This document shows, one piece after another, positions 54,012 through 62,734 of a stretch of DNA of 64,000 bases. A program made the position numbers and the translations under genes. Source of the stretch: Ensifer adhaerens (lineage in GTDB: Bacteria > Pseudomonadota > Alphaproteobacteria > Rhizobiales > Rhizobiaceae); NCBI GenBank assembly GCA_900215285.1, contig OCMG01000004.1, positions 682,001 to 746,000 of the forward strand, read 5' to 3'. How positions within the stretch are numbered: position 1 is the first letter of the stretch; every line of letters begins with the position of its first letter. The notes under the pieces are model-generated. The model saw only the letters and a list, made by a program, of their open reading frames with translations, did no database searches and was not told where the DNA came from.

Positions 54012-54974
54012 ATGGCTGGCAAGAAACCCGGTCGCGGTCGCGTCTACAATTCGATCATCGACACCATCGGCGATACGCCCATCGTTCGCCTCGACAAGCT
54101 GGCGAAGGAAAAGGGCGTGAAGGCAAATCTTCTCGCCAAGCTCGAATTCTTCAACCCGATCGCCTCCGTCAAGGACCGTATCGGCGTCGCCATGATCGAG
54201 AGCCTGGAAGCGCAGGGCAAGATCACGCCCGGCAAGACCACGCTGGTCGAGCCTACATCCGGAAATACCGGTATTGCGCTCGCCTTTGCGGCGGCCGCCA
54301 AGGGTTACAAGCTGATCCTCACCATGCCTGAAACCATGTCGGTCGAGCGCCGCAAGATGCTGGCGCTGCTCGGCGCCGAACTCGTGCTCACCGAGGGGGC
54401 CAAGGGCATGAAGGGCGCGATTGCCAAGGCGGAAGAACTGGCCGCGACGCTGCCCGACGCGATCATCCCGCAGCAGTTCGAAAACCCGGCCAACCCGGAA
54501 ATCCACCGCAAGACGACGGCCGAGGAGATCTGGAACGACACCGATGGCGGCGTCGACATCTTCGTCTCCGGCATCGGCACGGGCGGCACGATTACCGGCA
54601 CGGGCCAGGTGCTGAAGGCGAAGAAGCCCTCAGTGAAGGTCATCGCGGTCGAGCCGGCCGACAGCCCGGTTCTCTCCGGCGGTGCGCCCGGCCCGCACAA
54701 GATTCAAGGCATCGGCGCAGGCTTTGCGCCGAAGATCCTGGACACGTCCGTCTACGATGAAGTCGTGACGGTGACCAATGACGAGGCCTTCGAGACCGCC
54801 CGACTCGTCGCGCGTCTGGAAGGCGTGCCGGTCGGCATTTCCTCGGGTGCGGCGCTCAGCGCAGCCATCAAGGTGGGTGCTCGCGAGGAAAACGCCGGCA
54901 AGACCATCGTCGTGATCATCCCGTCCTTTGCCGAACGTTATCTGTCGACGGCGCTGTTCGACGGTCTCGGCTAA
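54012..54974 (+). CDS. cysK: Cysteine synthase A (O-acetylserine sulfhydrylase)
   Basis: A 320-residue PLP enzyme making cysteine from O-acetylserine and sulfide. The PLP lysine is in [11 protein letters not shown], the cofactor loop is [11 protein letters not shown], and [16 protein letters not shown] and GISSGAAL are conserved. ATG 54012 follows AGGGAG. A perfect terminator lies 73 bp after the stop, inside the antisense gene that follows. Confidence 0.96.
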   Translation: MAGKKPGRGRVYNSIIDTIGDTPIVRLDKLAKEKGVKANLLAKLEFFNPIASVKDRIGVAMIESLEAQGKITPGKTTLVEPTSGNTGIALAFAAAAKGYKLILTMPETMSVERRKMLALLGAELVLTEGAKGMKGAIAKAEELAATLPDAIIPQQFENPANPEIHRKTTAEEIWNDTDGGVDIFVSGIGTGGTITGTGQVLKAKKPSVKVIAVEPADSPVLSGGAPGPHKIQGIGAGFAPKILDTSVYDEVVTVTNDEAFETARLVARLEGVPVGISSGAALSAAIKVGAREENAGKTIVVIIPSFAERYLSTALFDGLG

Positions 54975-54983
54975 GGCGAAAGA

Positions 54984-55334
54984 TCAGCCCGGAACAGCAG
55001 GAACTTCGCGGCGCAGATCGGGTTCGTTGTGAATGAAGGTGACATTCAGGCTTGCCGGAAGCTCTTCCGGCAAGCCTTTTTCATTTGCAATCAGATCGGC
55101 GAACGTGGTTTCGCTCTCCGCGTCCAGATGGACGCCGGCAGCGATCACGAGATCGCGAAACCGCGCGAGTCCGTCGGGAGCCAGCACCATGCGGAAATTC
55201 GTCGCGATATTGGAAAAGAAAGTGTGGTCCGTGACCCAGCCGCCGGCCGAGACGACCGCATCGTTGATCTCCGCCGTGACCTGATGGCGGTTGGCGTGGG
55301 TGACGCCTGTCAGCATGATGATCCGAGGGCGCAT
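54984..55334 (-). CDS. Conserved hypothetical protein, possible ACT-like fold
   Basis: A 116-residue protein I do not firmly recognise. It opens RPRIIMLTGVTHANRHQVTAEINDAVVSAGGWVTDHTFFSN, which suggests an ACT- or RRM-like alpha/beta sandwich, followed by NFRMVLAPDGLARFRDLVIAAGV. The C-terminal third encodes a cysK terminator on the opposite strand. ATG 55334 has GGAG 6 bases upstream; an in-frame TTG four codons earlier is the alternative. Real coding is supported by the ribosome binding site and fold-like sequence, but the function is unknown. Confidence 0.75.
   Translation of the reverse strand: MRPRIIMLTGVTHANRHQVTAEINDAVVSAGGWVTDHTFFSNIATNFRMVLAPDGLARFRDLVIAAGVHLDAESETTFADLIANEKGLPEELPASLNVTFIHNEPDLRREVPAVPG
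55048..55085 (+). terminator. cysK terminator inside an antisense gene
   Basis: A perfect 13-bp stem, AGGCTTGCCGGAA / TTCCGGCAAGCCT, loop GCTC, followed by TTTTTC. On the other strand the same DNA encodes KGLPEELPASL of the hypothetical protein. Confidence 0.88.
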
Positions 55335-55369
55335 GGCGGTCTCCAATCCTGATCTGCTGTCTTAATGCG

Positions 55370-55398
55370 GGAGGCTCCCGGCAGCACCGGGAGCCTCC
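55370..55398 (-). terminator. Hairpin after uppP
   Basis: A perfect 12-bp stem GGAGGCTCCCGG / CCGGGAGCCTCC, loop CAGCA, 28 bp after the uppP stop on the minus strand. It has no T-run, so it is a weak or transcript-stabilising terminator. Confidence 0.6.
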
Positions 55399-55425
55399 TA
55401 TGGTGTCTGAGGCAAGTCCTTGATC

Positions 55426-56232
55426 TCAGGCAACCCAGCCGAGGCCGAGCATGCCGAAAAGCGCCAGCCCGAGGATGATGCGGTAGATCGCGAAAGCCGT
55501 GAAACGGTTCGAGCGGATATAGCCGAGCAGCCACTTGACCGAGACGAAGGCGACGACCAGCGAGACGACAAAGGCAATACCGAGCAGCGTCCAGTTTTCT
55601 GGCGGGGTGTTTTCCAGCTTTGCCGCCTTGAACGTCTTGAGAAGTTCGTAGCCGCTCGCCGCATACATGGTCGGAATGCCGACGAGGAAGGCGAATTCCG
55701 TCGCCGCAGCACGATTACCCGTTCCGAAAAGCATCGCGGCGAAAATGGTCGCGCCCGAACGGGACGTGCCGGGGAAGATGCCGGCAACGATCTGGGCGAG
55801 GCCGACGATGATGGCGACCGTCCAGGTGATCTTGGTGCTTTCAGGCCGGCGCGCCGCGATCTGCTCGGCCACGATCATCCAGATGCCGCCGATGATCAGC
55901 GCCCAGGCGATCGGCACGACACTTTCAGGCAGCTTGAAGCCCAGCTTCGTGACAATGAGACCGAGAACGGCGGTGATGAGGAAGGCGACGATCAGCTTCA
56001 GCAGATAGTCGCGGTTCTTCGGATCGTTGAAGCCGAGAAGCAGCGACAGGATGCGCTGCCAGTAGATGAACGTCACCGCGAGGATCGCGCCGGCCTGGAT
56101 GACCACATTGAACGTGTCGGAGCGCGCGCCCAGCCACTGTTCGGCGATCAGCAGATGGCCCGTCGACGAGATCGGCAGAAACTCCGTGATCCCTTCGATG
56201 ATGCCGAGAAGAATTGCATTGATGTAGTCCAT
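55426..56232 (-). CDS. uppP: Undecaprenyl-diphosphate phosphatase
   Basis: A 268-residue inner-membrane protein (BacA family) that dephosphorylates undecaprenyl pyrophosphate to recycle the carrier lipid for peptidoglycan and polysaccharide export, and gives low bacitracin resistance. The two signature loops are EGITEFLPISSTGHL and PGTSRSGATI. ATG 56232 has GGAGAG 5 bases upstream; 15 codons of longer reading are discarded. Eight or so helices span the rest. Confidence 0.95.
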   Translation of the reverse strand: MDYINAILLGIIEGITEFLPISSTGHLLIAEQWLGARSDTFNVVIQAGAILAVTFIYWQRILSLLLGFNDPKNRDYLLKLIVAFLITAVLGLIVTKLGFKLPESVVPIAWALIIGGIWMIVAEQIAARRPESTKITWTVAIIVGLAQIVAGIFPGTSRSGATIFAAMLFGTGNRAAATEFAFLVGIPTMYAASGYELLKTFKAAKLENTPPENWTLLGIAFVVSLVVAFVSVKWLLGYIRSNRFTAFAIYRIILGLALFGMLGLGWVA

Positions 56233-56417
56233 CGATCTCTCCGTGGGACCATGATTGCAGTTTGGACAACCGTTCAAGGATGAGGCAAGCGACAGCTCTC
56301 GGCCGGGAAGACAGGCGCAAGCGTGCTGTCATCCGGATCATTCAGAGCGGCGTGTCATGAAATGACCTCTTTATGAGATTTGAAGATGCGAAAGGATCAG
56401 CGAATCGCGGAATTGGC

Positions 56418-56433
56418 AAAAGCTATAGCTTTT
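56418..56433 (+). promoter_or_regulatory. 16-bp perfect palindrome before the GST gene
   Basis: AAAAGCTATAGCTTTT, 72 bp upstream of the GST start. Perfect 16-bp symmetry in a GC-rich genome suggests a repressor site. Confidence 0.5.
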
Positions 56434-56504
56434 CTTAAACCCTGGGCGCTAGGATTTTGTAAACGAATGCGGCCGCGCGCCTGAACCGGACCGAAACGGG
56501 ATCA

Positions 56505-57197
56505 ATGCCAGTACTTTATCATCATACCATGTCATCGGCCTCACGCTTCATCCGTCTGGTTCTTGCGGAATATGGCCTGCCCGTCGAACTGACGGAAGAA
56601 CAGCCGTGGGAGATGCGCAAGGAGTTCATCAAGTTCAATCCGGCCGGCACCCTGCCCGTTCTTGTCGACGACAACATGCGCGCCCTGTGCGGCGCAACGG
56701 TCATTTCCGAGTTTCTGGACGAGACGTCCGGCATCCTCAAGCGCGACAAGCGGCTGCTGGCCGAAGACCCTTTCCAGCGCGCCGAAATCCGCCGGCTGAC
56801 GGAGTGGTTCCTGGTCAAGATGGAAGCCGACGTGACGAAGCCACTGGTCCGCGAACGCATTTTCAAGCTGCAGATGCCCCCGACGCTCGGCGGCGGCGCA
56901 CCGGATTCGAAAATCCTGCGCATGGCGCGCGGCAACATCCGCGAGCATCTGAAATATGTGTCCTGGCTTGCCGGCTCGCGCACCTATCTCGCGGGCAGTC
57001 GGCTGAGCTATGCAGACCTGGCCGCGGCGGCCGCGCTCTCCGAACTCGACTATCTGGGTGAAATCACCTGGGCGGACGCGCCGCAGGCGCGCGACTGGTA
57101 TCAGCGCATCAAGTCTCGTCCCTCGTTCAGGCCGCTGCTGACCGAGCGCGTCCGTGGTGTCACCCCCGTATCTCACTATGCCGATCTCGATTTCTGA
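56505..57197 (+). CDS. Glutathione S-transferase
   Basis: A 230-residue GST: an N-terminal thioredoxin-like domain (LYHHTMSSASRFIRLVLAEYGLP; NPAGTLPVLVDD with the cis-proline) and a helical C-terminal domain with LSYADLAAAAALSELDY. The catalytic residue in this group is usually the Ser or Cys around position 10-12 (MSSASR). It precedes queG by 37 bp, and a GST-queG-SDR order is common in rhizobia. Confidence 0.92.
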   Translation: MPVLYHHTMSSASRFIRLVLAEYGLPVELTEEQPWEMRKEFIKFNPAGTLPVLVDDNMRALCGATVISEFLDETSGILKRDKRLLAEDPFQRAEIRRLTEWFLVKMEADVTKPLVRERIFKLQMPPTLGGGAPDSKILRMARGNIREHLKYVSWLAGSRTYLAGSRLSYADLAAAAALSELDYLGEITWADAPQARDWYQRIKSRPSFRPLLTERVRGVTPVSHYADLDF

Positions 57198-57234
57198 TCT
57201 CGCGGGACCGGCGCTGAACCGGTAAAGTCCGGTC

Positions 57235-58356
57235 ATGGCCGAGCAAACCGACAAGCTGAAAGCATTCATCAAGGCCGAGGCGCTCCGTCTCGGCTTTTCT
57301 GCTGCGCGCATCACACCGGCCGCGGCGCCGGAACGGCTTGCGGCGGATCTCGCCGGTTTTGTCGAGGCCGGCTATCACGGCAGCATGGAGTGGATGGTCG
57401 AGACCGCCGCGCGGCGCGCCGATCCGAAAGCGCTGTGGCCGGGGGCGCAAAGCGTGATCATGCTGGCGATGAATTATGGCCCGGAAGGTGATCCGCTGGC
57501 CACGACGGCGATGCCCGATCGCGGCAATATCTCCGTTTACGCGCGAAATCGCGACTATCACGACATTATAAAGGGCAAGCTGAAGGAACTGGCGGGCAAG
57601 ATTGCCAGCCGCTCGCAGGCGGATGTGAAGGTCTTCGTCGACACCGCCCCGGTGATGGAAAAGCCGCTGGCCATGCGGGCCGGGCTCGGCTGGCAGGGCA
57701 GGCATACCAATCTCGTGAGCCGCGAACTGGGCTCCTGGTTCTTCCTTGGATCGATCTTCACCACGGCGGCGATCGAACCAGACGAGACCGAGCGGGACCA
57801 TTGCGGCTCTTGCCGCGCTTGCCTCGACGCCTGTCCCACACAAGCCTTTCCGACATCCGGGCGCATCGATGCGCGCCGCTGCATTTCCTATCTGACCATC
57901 GAGCACAAGGGCATGATCGATGGCGAATTCCGTCGCGCCATGGGAAACCGCATCTATGGCTGCGACGATTGTCTCGCCGCCTGTCCCTGGAACAAGTTTG
58001 CACAGCAGGCGCAGGAGATGAAGCTGCAGGCGCGCGCGGACCTGGAAGCGCCAAGGCTGGATTTTCTGCTGAGATTGGACGATCCCGGATTTCGTGATGT
58101 CTTCAGCGGTTCGCCGATCAAGCGCATCGGGCGCAATCGCTTCATCCGCAATTGCCTGATTGCAGCCGGCAATTCGCGAGACAGGGCCCTTGCCCACCTC
58201 TGTCGGGACCTGCTGACGGATGGCGACCCGGTCGTCAGGGCCACCGCGCTGTGGGCGCTTGCCATGCTGGAAGACGTGGAGGCTGCCCGACAGGGCCTTC
58301 CCAATACCGAAAGCGATCCTATAGTGCTCGGCGAATTGGAATCGCTGGGACAGTAG
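57235..58356 (+). CDS. queG: Epoxyqueuosine reductase
   Basis: A 373-residue cobalamin- and iron-sulfur-dependent enzyme for the last step of queuosine synthesis in tRNA wobble position 34. It carries two 4Fe-4S ferredoxin motifs, [16 protein letters not shown] and [13 protein letters not shown], and a C-terminal HEAT-like repeat ([13 protein letters not shown]). ATG 57235. The SDR gene starts one base after its stop. Confidence 0.95.
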   Translation: MAEQTDKLKAFIKAEALRLGFSAARITPAAAPERLAADLAGFVEAGYHGSMEWMVETAARRADPKALWPGAQSVIMLAMNYGPEGDPLATTAMPDRGNISVYARNRDYHDIIKGKLKELAGKIASRSQADVKVFVDTAPVMEKPLAMRAGLGWQGRHTNLVSRELGSWFFLGSIFTTAAIEPDETERDHCGSCRACLDACPTQAFPTSGRIDARRCISYLTIEHKGMIDGEFRRAMGNRIYGCDDCLAACPWNKFAQQAQEMKLQARADLEAPRLDFLLRLDDPGFRDVFSGSPIKRIGRNRFIRNCLIAAGNSRDRALAHLCRDLLTDGDPVVRATALWALAMLEDVEAARQGLPNTESDPIVLGELESLGQ

Positions 58357-58357
58357 A

Positions 58358-59230
58358 ATGACATTGACGATTTTCGGCTGCGGCTATTCGGGCAAGGCGA
58401 TTGCCGAGGCGTTCGGCGTGCTCCAGCGCCCGATTGCCGGCACCACGCGTTCGCTCGCCAAGGCGGAAGGGCTCAGGAGCCGCGGCATCGAGGCCCATCT
58501 ATATGCCGGTGGCGAACCGGACGCCGCGCTGGCCTCCCGACTGCGCGAAACGACGCATCTGATACAGTCGATCGCGCCCGGCGCAGAGGGCGACCCGCTC
58601 CTGCAACTGGGGGCGGAACGGCTTTCGGCACTGCTGCCGAAGCTGCAATGGATCGGGTATCTCTCCACCGTGGGCGTCTATGGTGACCATGACGGCACCT
58701 GGGTCGATGAGGAGACGGAATGCAAGCCGGTTTCGCGCCGCTCGGTGGAACGCGTGGAGGCCGAACTCGGCTGGAGCGCGTTTGCACGGGAGATGGGCCT
58801 GCCGGTCGCCATCCTGCGGCTCTCCGGAATCTACGGACCCGGCCGCAACGGTTTCGTCAACCTGGCAGAGGGAACGGCCAAGCGCATCATCAAGAAGGAC
58901 CAGGTCTTCAATCGCATCCGTGTCGAAGATATCGCAGCGGCGACGCGTTTCCTTGCCGAGCGCAAAACGGGCGGAATCTTCAATGTCACGGACGATGAAC
59001 CCGCCCCGCCGCAAGATGTCGTCGCCTATGCTGCGCAACTGATGGGCGTTGAACCGCCGCCCGAAATCAGTTTTGAAACGGCCGATCTCAGCCCCATGGC
59101 CAGGTCCTTCTATGGTGAAAACAAGCGTGTCTCCAACCGCAAGATCCGCGCCCTGGGCTTTAACTTTGCCTATCCCGACTACAGGGTCTCGCTGGAAAAC
59201 CTCTGGAATTGTGGCAACTGGCGGCCTTAA
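58358..59230 (+). CDS. NAD-dependent epimerase/dehydratase-like SDR protein (YeeZ type)
   Basis: A 290-residue extended SDR. The cofactor motif is IFGCGYSGKAIAEAF (a GxGxxG variant), with TTRS, and YLSTVGVYGDHDGTWVDE and LRLSGIYGPGRNG match the YeeZ/epimerase group; NVTDDEPAPPQDVV is another family mark. The usual YxxxK tyrosine is replaced in part by TVGVYG, so catalysis is uncertain. ATG follows the queG stop by one base, indicating an operon. Confidence 0.88.
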   Translation: MTLTIFGCGYSGKAIAEAFGVLQRPIAGTTRSLAKAEGLRSRGIEAHLYAGGEPDAALASRLRETTHLIQSIAPGAEGDPLLQLGAERLSALLPKLQWIGYLSTVGVYGDHDGTWVDEETECKPVSRRSVERVEAELGWSAFAREMGLPVAILRLSGIYGPGRNGFVNLAEGTAKRIIKKDQVFNRIRVEDIAAATRFLAERKTGGIFNVTDDEPAPPQDVVAYAAQLMGVEPPPEISFETADLSPMARSFYGENKRVSNRKIRALGFNFAYPDYRVSLENLWNCGNWRP

Positions 59231-59568
59231 TCTCGTTTGTTAACTACCATAAGATGCAATTATAGAATTATTAACTCAAAATTTGCGCTCCCTAGTGCGG
59301 AAAGGGTACGGAATTGCCCTGGATTTCGTGAAGACGCCTGGAATTGGAACTTTCGTCTCCTCTCTTGCGCATGACGCATAGTAAACATTGAATCTTCAGC
59401 GAAAATCCCTCCCCACCAGCGATGGCAGCATTTTTTGCCTCGCAATTCGGTTGCGCAAAATATTTCACACTGTAACAGTCCGTGAACGGTTGTGGCACTT
59501 TTCAGCCATTTTTGACCCGTTGAAGCTCCCTCCAGAGAAAAGTTTTCCTCATCTGGAGATTTCTAGAA
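59231..59568. other. Gene-free stretch between the SDR gene and rlpA
   Basis: 338 bp with no convincing reading frame. The first 60 bp are AT-rich with repeated TTAA and TTATTA segments; the rest is mixed. I see no clear promoter hexamers, repeat or terminator. Confidence 0.4.
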
Positions 59569-59928
59569 ATGGTATTCCGTTTTCGCACTTTGGCCGCTGG
59601 CCTGATGATAGGTCTCGGCCTGGTGTCTGCAACCGGAGAGGCATATGCCCGTGGTTGTGGCGGCGCATCCTGGTATGCCGCTCATTCGAAGACTGCGTCC
59701 GGCGAACGCATGAACCCATCCCGCCTCACGGCCGCGCATCGATCGCTGGCTTTCGGGACCAAGCTCAAGGTCACCAACATGCGCAATGGCTCCAGCGTCG
59801 TCGTTCGCGTCAATGACCGGGGCCCGTTCATCCGGGGTCGGGTTCTCGATCTGTCGCGGGGCGCCGCCAGCTCTCTCAACATGATCAGCAGCGGCACCGC
59901 AAAGGTCTGCTACGAAGTCATCGGTTGA
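59569..59928 (+). CDS. rlpA: RlpA-family septal ring lytic transglycosylase-like protein, short form
   Basis: A 119-residue secreted protein: signal peptide (about 1-28, ending EAYA) and a double-psi beta-barrel domain: [57 protein letters not shown]. The barrel aspartate (NDRGPF) and histidine (TAAH) are present. RlpA cleaves naked glycan strands at the septum in Pseudomonas; this copy lacks the C-terminal SPOR domain, so it may not localise to the septum. Confidence 0.88.
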   Translation: MVFRFRTLAAGLMIGLGLVSATGEAYARGCGGASWYAAHSKTASGERMNPSRLTAAHRSLAFGTKLKVTNMRNGSSVVVRVNDRGPFIRGRVLDLSRGAASSLNMISSGTAKVCYEVIG

Positions 59929-60022
59929 TCCTGAAGACCTCTCCTGCTTGCTCTCGCAGCGTTTCATCGGTAACGAAGCGCTGATACGGCCGATAGAGCG
60001 GCAAAGACGGAGACAGGCAATC

Positions 60023-61315
60023 ATGCGACTTGGCGGACGGCTCGCAGGGGCGATCGAGGTTCTTGACGATATCGAGAGCAGACGACGTCCTGTCGCGGAT
60101 GCGCTGAAGGACTGGGGCCTTTCCCACCGCTTCGCCGGTTCCGGCGACCGCGCCGCCATCGGCAATATCGTCTATGACGCCCTGCGCATGAAGCTTTCGC
60201 ATGCCTGGCTCCTGGATGATGACAGCGCGATAACGCTCGGATACGCCGTGATGTTCCGCCAATGGGGCTTCACGCCGGAAACACTAGCCCGCGAACTCGA
60301 GGGCGATCGCTTTGCCCCAGCCGCACTTCCCGAGGCGCAGGTCACCGCGTTTGGCAGCCGGCGGATCGCCGATGCGCCGCTTCATGTCCAGGGCGACATT
60401 CCCGAGTGGACGGTCTCCTCGTTCGAGCGGAATTTTGGCGATCAGTGGCTGACGGAAGCCCAGGCGCTGGCCGCCCGCCCCTCGCTCGACCTCCGCGCCA
60501 ATACGTTGAAGGCGGATCGCGACAAGGTGGTCAAGGCGCTGGAGCGCGCCGGCGCCGAAGCCTGCCGCCTTGCGCCTGACGGCGTGCGCATCGCCGCTGG
60601 CAGGCTTTCCGACCGGCTGCCCAATGTGACGGCCGAGCTTTCTTTTGCGAAAGGCTGGTTCGAGGTGCAGGACGAGGGCTCGCAGCTTGTCGCGGGCCTT
60701 GTCATGGCTGAAGAGGGAGAGCAGATCCTCGACTATTGCGCCGGCGGTGGTGGCAAGACACTGGCGCTCGCGGCCATCATGCACAACAAGGGGCAGGTCC
60801 ACGCCTACGACGCTGACCGCAAGCGCCTGTCTCCGATCATCGAGCGGCTCAAGCGGGCCGGCACGCGCAATGTCCAGGTTCATGACGGCTTTTCCGCGCT
60901 CAAGCCGATGGTCGGAAAGTTTGACCGCGTGCTGATCGACGCGCCCTGCACTGGCACGGGCACGTGGCGGCGGCGTCCCGACACGAAATGGCGGCTGACA
61001 GAGAAGAACCTTGGCGAGCGCGTCACGCAGCAGCGCGACGTGCTGGAGACGGCGGCTTCCTATGTGCGTCCCGGCGGGCACCTTGCCTACGTGACCTGCT
61101 CGCTTCTGCCGCAGGAAAACCAGGAACAGATACAGAGCTTCCTGTCCGCGCATCCCGAGTTCCAGGCCCGCTCATCGGCTGCGGACTTTGCCCGGCTGAC
61201 GGGTCAGAGCGAGATCAAGCCGCTCGATGCGGCCGGGATGGGGATCACCCTTTCGCCGGCCACCAGCGATACCGACGGTTTCTACTTCTGCCTGATGCAG
61301 CGGCAGGCGCAATAA
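60023..61315 (+). CDS. RsmB/NOP-family RNA cytosine-5 methyltransferase
   Basis: A 430-residue SAM-dependent m5C methyltransferase. An N-terminal NusB-like domain (about 5-125) precedes the catalytic domain with DYCAGGGGKTLALAA (SAM binding), the motif IV RVLIDAPCTGTGTWRRRPDTKWR and motif VI VTCSLLPQENQEQI, which hold the two cysteines. By similarity it modifies 16S rRNA (RsmB-like, m5C967). ATG 60023 (MRLGGRLAG) is preferred to earlier in-frame TTG codons. It follows rlpA after 94 bp. Confidence 0.93.
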   Translation: MRLGGRLAGAIEVLDDIESRRRPVADALKDWGLSHRFAGSGDRAAIGNIVYDALRMKLSHAWLLDDDSAITLGYAVMFRQWGFTPETLARELEGDRFAPAALPEAQVTAFGSRRIADAPLHVQGDIPEWTVSSFERNFGDQWLTEAQALAARPSLDLRANTLKADRDKVVKALERAGAEACRLAPDGVRIAAGRLSDRLPNVTAELSFAKGWFEVQDEGSQLVAGLVMAEEGEQILDYCAGGGGKTLALAAIMHNKGQVHAYDADRKRLSPIIERLKRAGTRNVQVHDGFSALKPMVGKFDRVLIDAPCTGTGTWRRRPDTKWRLTEKNLGERVTQQRDVLETAASYVRPGGHLAYVTCSLLPQENQEQIQSFLSAHPEFQARSSAADFARLTGQSEIKPLDAAGMGITLSPATSDTDGFYFCLMQRQAQ

Positions 61316-61326
61316 CAACCGATCAC

Positions 61327-61343
61327 TCTAGAACGATTCAAAA
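61327..61343 (+). promoter_or_regulatory. Irr-box (ICE)-like site before the imelysin operon
   Basis: TCTAGAACGATTCAAAA differs from the rhizobial iron control element TTTAGAA-N3-TTCTAAA at two of fourteen fixed positions. A -35-like TTGACA (61353-61358) follows after 10 bp. The site lies about 85 bp before the imelysin start, a sensible position for iron control by Irr. Confidence 0.55.
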
Positions 61344-61428
61344 CAAGACTATTTGACACAAGTTTCTTTGTGAGTCATGAAAGCGCCACATTGGACGAGA
61401 CCGACAGGTCCGTGGAAGGAGCTTTATC

Positions 61429-62700
61429 ATGAGACTATTGATCGCCGGCGTGCTCGTGCTTGCCGCTTCTGCGACGCAAACCGTTTCAGCCCAGGCCGGC
61501 ACCGACCCGGCTGGCGTCGTCGCGCACTATCGCGAGATTGCACATGCTGATTACGAGGACGCGCTGGCGGGCGCGAAGGCGCTCGACAAGGCGATCAACG
61601 ATTTCCTCGCCGCGCCCTCAGAGGCCGGCCTGAAGGCGGCCCGCGCAGCCTGGATTGCTGCCCGCCCCGCCTATCTGCAGACCGAACATTATCGCTTCGG
61701 CAATCCCGTCGTCGACGATTGGGAAGGCAAGGTCAATGCCTGGCCGCTTGACGAAGGCCTGATCGATTATGTCGATACGGCCAAATACGGCACCGAAAGC
61801 GACGAGAACCCGCTTTACACTGCCAATGTGATTGCCAACAAGACGATTACCATCAACGGCAAGCAGGTCGATGCCTCGCATCTGACACCAGACTTCCTGG
61901 CCAATACGCTGCATTCCGCCGACGGTATCGATGCGAATGTGGCAACCGGATATCATGCGATCGAATTCCTGCTCTGGGGCCAGGATCTCAACGGCACCGG
62001 TCCCGGCGCTGGCAACCGCCCCTATACCGACTACGACCTGAAGAACTGCACCCATGGCAATTGCGACCGTCGCGCCGAATATCTGCGCTCGGCCTCGTCG
62101 CTGCTCGTCTCGGACCTCGATTATATCGTCAAGGCTTTCGAGCCGGATGGCGCGGCGGCGAAGGTGCTGACCGACAACCCCAAAGCCGGTCTCACCGCGC
62201 TGCTGACCGGAATGGGTTCGCTCTCCTATGGCGAACTTGCCGGCGAGCGCATGAAGCTCGGCCTGCTGCTCCACGACCCGGAAGAGGAGCAGGATTGCTT
62301 CTCCGACAACACCTATAATTCCCATTACAACGACATGGTCGGCATCATGACCGGCTATACGGGCAGCTACACCCGCCGCGACGGCACCAAGATGACGGGC
62401 CCGTCGATCCGGGACCTGCTTCAGGAAAAAGACCCTGCGGTCGCCAGGGAGCTTCAGGGCAAGCTCGATGTGACCATGGCCGCCATGGAAGCGCTGAAGA
62501 AGCGCGGCGAGACGGTCGAGGCCTACGACCAGATGATCGCAGAGGGCAACAAGGACGGCAACGCCACCGTTCAGAAGGCCATCGATGGCCTGATCGACCA
62601 GACGAAGTCGATCCAGCGCACCGTGACTGCCCTTGGCCTCGACGAGATCAAGGTCGGGACGTCGAAGAGCCTTGACGATCCCAACGCAGTCTTCAAGTGA
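61429..62700 (+). CDS. irpA: Imelysin-family (IrpA-like) periplasmic iron-regulated protein
   Basis: A 423-residue exported protein with a signal peptide (about 1-22, ending SAQA) and an imelysin peptidase-like domain. The GxHxxE motif is present as GYHAIEFLLWGQ. The domain is duplicated (two four-helix bundles). Members such as IrpA and the EfeO component act in iron uptake rather than as proteases. ATG 61429 has an AAGGAG site. It precedes a di-haem cytochrome; together they form the known iron-linked imelysin operon. Confidence 0.9.
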   Translation: MRLLIAGVLVLAASATQTVSAQAGTDPAGVVAHYREIAHADYEDALAGAKALDKAINDFLAAPSEAGLKAARAAWIAARPAYLQTEHYRFGNPVVDDWEGKVNAWPLDEGLIDYVDTAKYGTESDENPLYTANVIANKTITINGKQVDASHLTPDFLANTLHSADGIDANVATGYHAIEFLLWGQDLNGTGPGAGNRPYTDYDLKNCTHGNCDRRAEYLRSASSLLVSDLDYIVKAFEPDGAAAKVLTDNPKAGLTALLTGMGSLSYGELAGERMKLGLLLHDPEEEQDCFSDNTYNSHYNDMVGIMTGYTGSYTRRDGTKMTGPSIRDLLQEKDPAVARELQGKLDVTMAAMEALKKRGETVEAYDQMIAEGNKDGNATVQKAIDGLIDQTKSIQRTVTALGLDEIKVGTSKSLDDPNAVFK

Positions 62701-62710
62701 GATCGGGAGA

Positions 62711-62731
62711 GCCGGCCCTTCGCAGGCCGGC
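62711..62731 (+). promoter_or_regulatory. Intercistronic hairpin before the di-haem cytochrome gene
   Basis: GCCGGCC and GGCCGGC form a perfect 7-bp stem with loop CTTCGCA, 3 bp before the next ATG. It covers the ribosome binding region and could lower translation or stabilise the upstream message. Confidence 0.5.
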
Positions 62732-62734
62732 CAC

